Positions 4,659 to 5,547 of a DNA stretch of 5,547 bases are shown piece after piece. The DNA comes from Halobacteriales archaeon QH_10_70_21. Its GTDB lineage: Archaea > Halobacteriota > Halobacteria > Halobacteriales > Haloarculaceae. The notes beneath the pieces are model-generated. The model had not been told where the DNA came from. It saw only the letters and a list, made by a program, of their open reading frames with translations, and did no database searches. The translations under genes were made by a program, and so were the position numbers. The stretch spans positions 1-5,547 of the forward strand of contig PXQM01000022.1 of the NCBI GenBank assembly GCA_003021325.1, written 5' to 3'. How positions within the stretch are numbered: position 1 is the first letter of the stretch; each line of letters starts with the position of its first letter.

Positions 4659-5547
4659 ATGGCAACGGAGCAATCGTCGGTACCCGAGGCCTACGACGAC
4701 CTGCTGGCACAGTACGGGCGGTCGACGTACCTCGGCGACGCCAACATGGTCCTCTCGTGGGACCAGGAAGTGATGATGCCGGAGGGCGGCACCCCCGCCC
4801 GGGCGAAGCAGCGCGGCGCCATCTCGGCGATGCAGCACGAACTGCTCGTCGACGACGACGTCGGCGCGTGGCTTGACGAGCTCGGGGACGCCGACCTCCC
4901 GGCCGAGGAGTCGGCCGTCGTCCGGGAGATTCGCCGGGAGTACGAGCGGAAGGCCGGCGTCCCGACCGACCTCGTAGAGGAGATAAGCGAGGCGACCAGC
5001 GACGCCCACCCCGTCTGGCAGGAGGCCAAGGAGAGCGACGACTGGTCGACGTTCGCGCCGACGGTCGAGCGGCTGCTGGACCTCAAGCGGGAGTACGCCG
5101 AGGCCATCGACCCGGACGCCGACCCCTACGCGGTGTTGTTCGCCGACTACGAGCCGTACCTCGACCTCGAGACCGCCGAGCGGGTCCTCGAGCGGCTGCG
5201 GGACCGGCTCGTCCCGCTCATCGACGAGATTCGCGAGGCCGACGCCGACCTCTACACGGTCGAGGGCACCTTCCCCGAGGACGACCAGATGGAACTCGCC
5301 CGCGAGGCGCTGGAGACCCTGGAGTACGACTTCGAGCACGGCCGGGTCGACACCGCGCCGCACCCGTTCTCCAGCGGCACGCAGTTCGACGCCCGCGTCA
5401 CCACGCGGTTCGACGAGTCCGAGCCGCTTGACTCGCTGGGCTCGACCATCCACGAGTTCGGCCACGCCTCCTACACCCAGGGGCTGCCGAAGGACGAGTA
5501 CGGCACGCCGCTCGGGCGGCACCGCGGGCTGACGGTCCACGAGTCCC
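4659..5547 (+). CDS. M32-family metallocarboxypeptidase, N-terminal part, cut by window edge
   Basis: A thermostable-carboxypeptidase-1-type (M32) enzyme that removes C-terminal residues from peptides using one bound metal. The first 296 residues are present of a family usually near 500. The N-terminal part is helical and charged, with the family motif WDQEVMMP at 34-41. HPF at 235-237 and DARVTTRF at 244-251 precede the active site. HEFGH at 265-269 supplies ligands H265 and H269 and the catalytic E266. E295 in HES is the third ligand, 26 residues after H269, the spacing found in the Thermus aquaticus enzyme (H276, H280, E306). The frame stays open to the window end, so C-terminal substrate-binding residues are not seen. 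No signal peptide is visible, so it should be cytoplasmic. The ATG at 4659 has no clear Shine-Dalgarno sequence. It may be co-transcribed with the M20 gene or have its own weak promoter near the hairpin at 4624-4648. Confidence 0.95.
   Translation, partial: MATEQSSVPEAYDDLLAQYGRSTYLGDANMVLSWDQEVMMPEGGTPARAKQRGAISAMQHELLVDDDVGAWLDELGDADLPAEESAVVREIRREYERKAGVPTDLVEEISEATSDAHPVWQEAKESDDWSTFAPTVERLLDLKREYAEAIDPDADPYAVLFADYEPYLDLETAERVLERLRDRLVPLIDEIREADADLYTVEGTFPEDDQMELAREALETLEYDFEHGRVDTAPHPFSSGTQFDARVTTRFDESEPLDSLGSTIHEFGHASYTQGLPKDEYGTPLGRHRGLTVHES

Noticed and set aside
4428..5540. A 370-codon minus-strand frame opposite the M32 gene
   Set aside because: The plus strand encodes all M32 active-site motifs. 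The antisense frame ends in Arg-rich low-complexity sequence and has no recognisable domain.

Overview
The window looks like the chromosome of a halophilic archaeon (class Halobacteria). It is very GC-rich and strongly prefers G/C at third codon positions. The predicted proteins are acidic, rich in Asp and Glu. TATA-like boxes sit about 26-30 bases before start codons, as expected for leaderless archaeal mRNAs. All six genes are best read as haloarchaeal, but I cannot name the genus.

Layout. (1) Bases 1-896, minus strand: a two-gene unit. A 105-residue three-helix membrane protein resembling the archaeal EMC6-like family overlaps by one base (TGATG) the start of the ribosome-recycling ATPase ABCE1/Rli1, which runs off the left edge after 193 residues. 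(2) Bases 897-1064: a divergent promoter region with a 6+2+6 dyad beside the TATA box of the plus-strand gene. (3) Bases 1065-1346, plus strand: a 93-residue winged-helix DNA-binding protein. (4) Bases 1347-1435: a convergent gap holding a nested double stem-loop. (5) Bases 1436-3283, minus strand: a 615-residue PIN domain + ATPase + KH protein of the archaeal PINA/COG1855 type, with a polyglycine linker and an extra C-terminal segment. (6) Bases 3284-3523: a second divergent promoter region with two overlapping inverted repeats. (7) Bases 3524-4600, plus strand: an M20-family zinc amidohydrolase/peptidase. (8) Bases 4659-5547, plus strand: an M32 carboxypeptidase, cut by the right edge just after its third zinc ligand. 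A hairpin lies in the 58-base gap before it.

How they may work together. ABCE1 splits ribosomes after termination and EMC6-like proteins are thought to help membrane protein insertion, so the left unit joins translation and membrane biogenesis. PINA-type proteins act on branched DNA in Sulfolobus. The M20 and M32 enzymes are cytoplasmic zinc hydrolases in tandem and could share peptide or amino-acid turnover. These functional links are inference.

I see no mobile element, CRISPR array, tRNA or rRNA. Every gene is a recognisable chromosomal type and I find no clear new system. The most interesting leads are regulatory: the TGATG-coupled EMC6-like/ABCE1 pair, the dyad at the winged-helix promoter, the 11-bp inverted repeat ending on a candidate start codon, and the C-terminal extension of the PINA-like protein.
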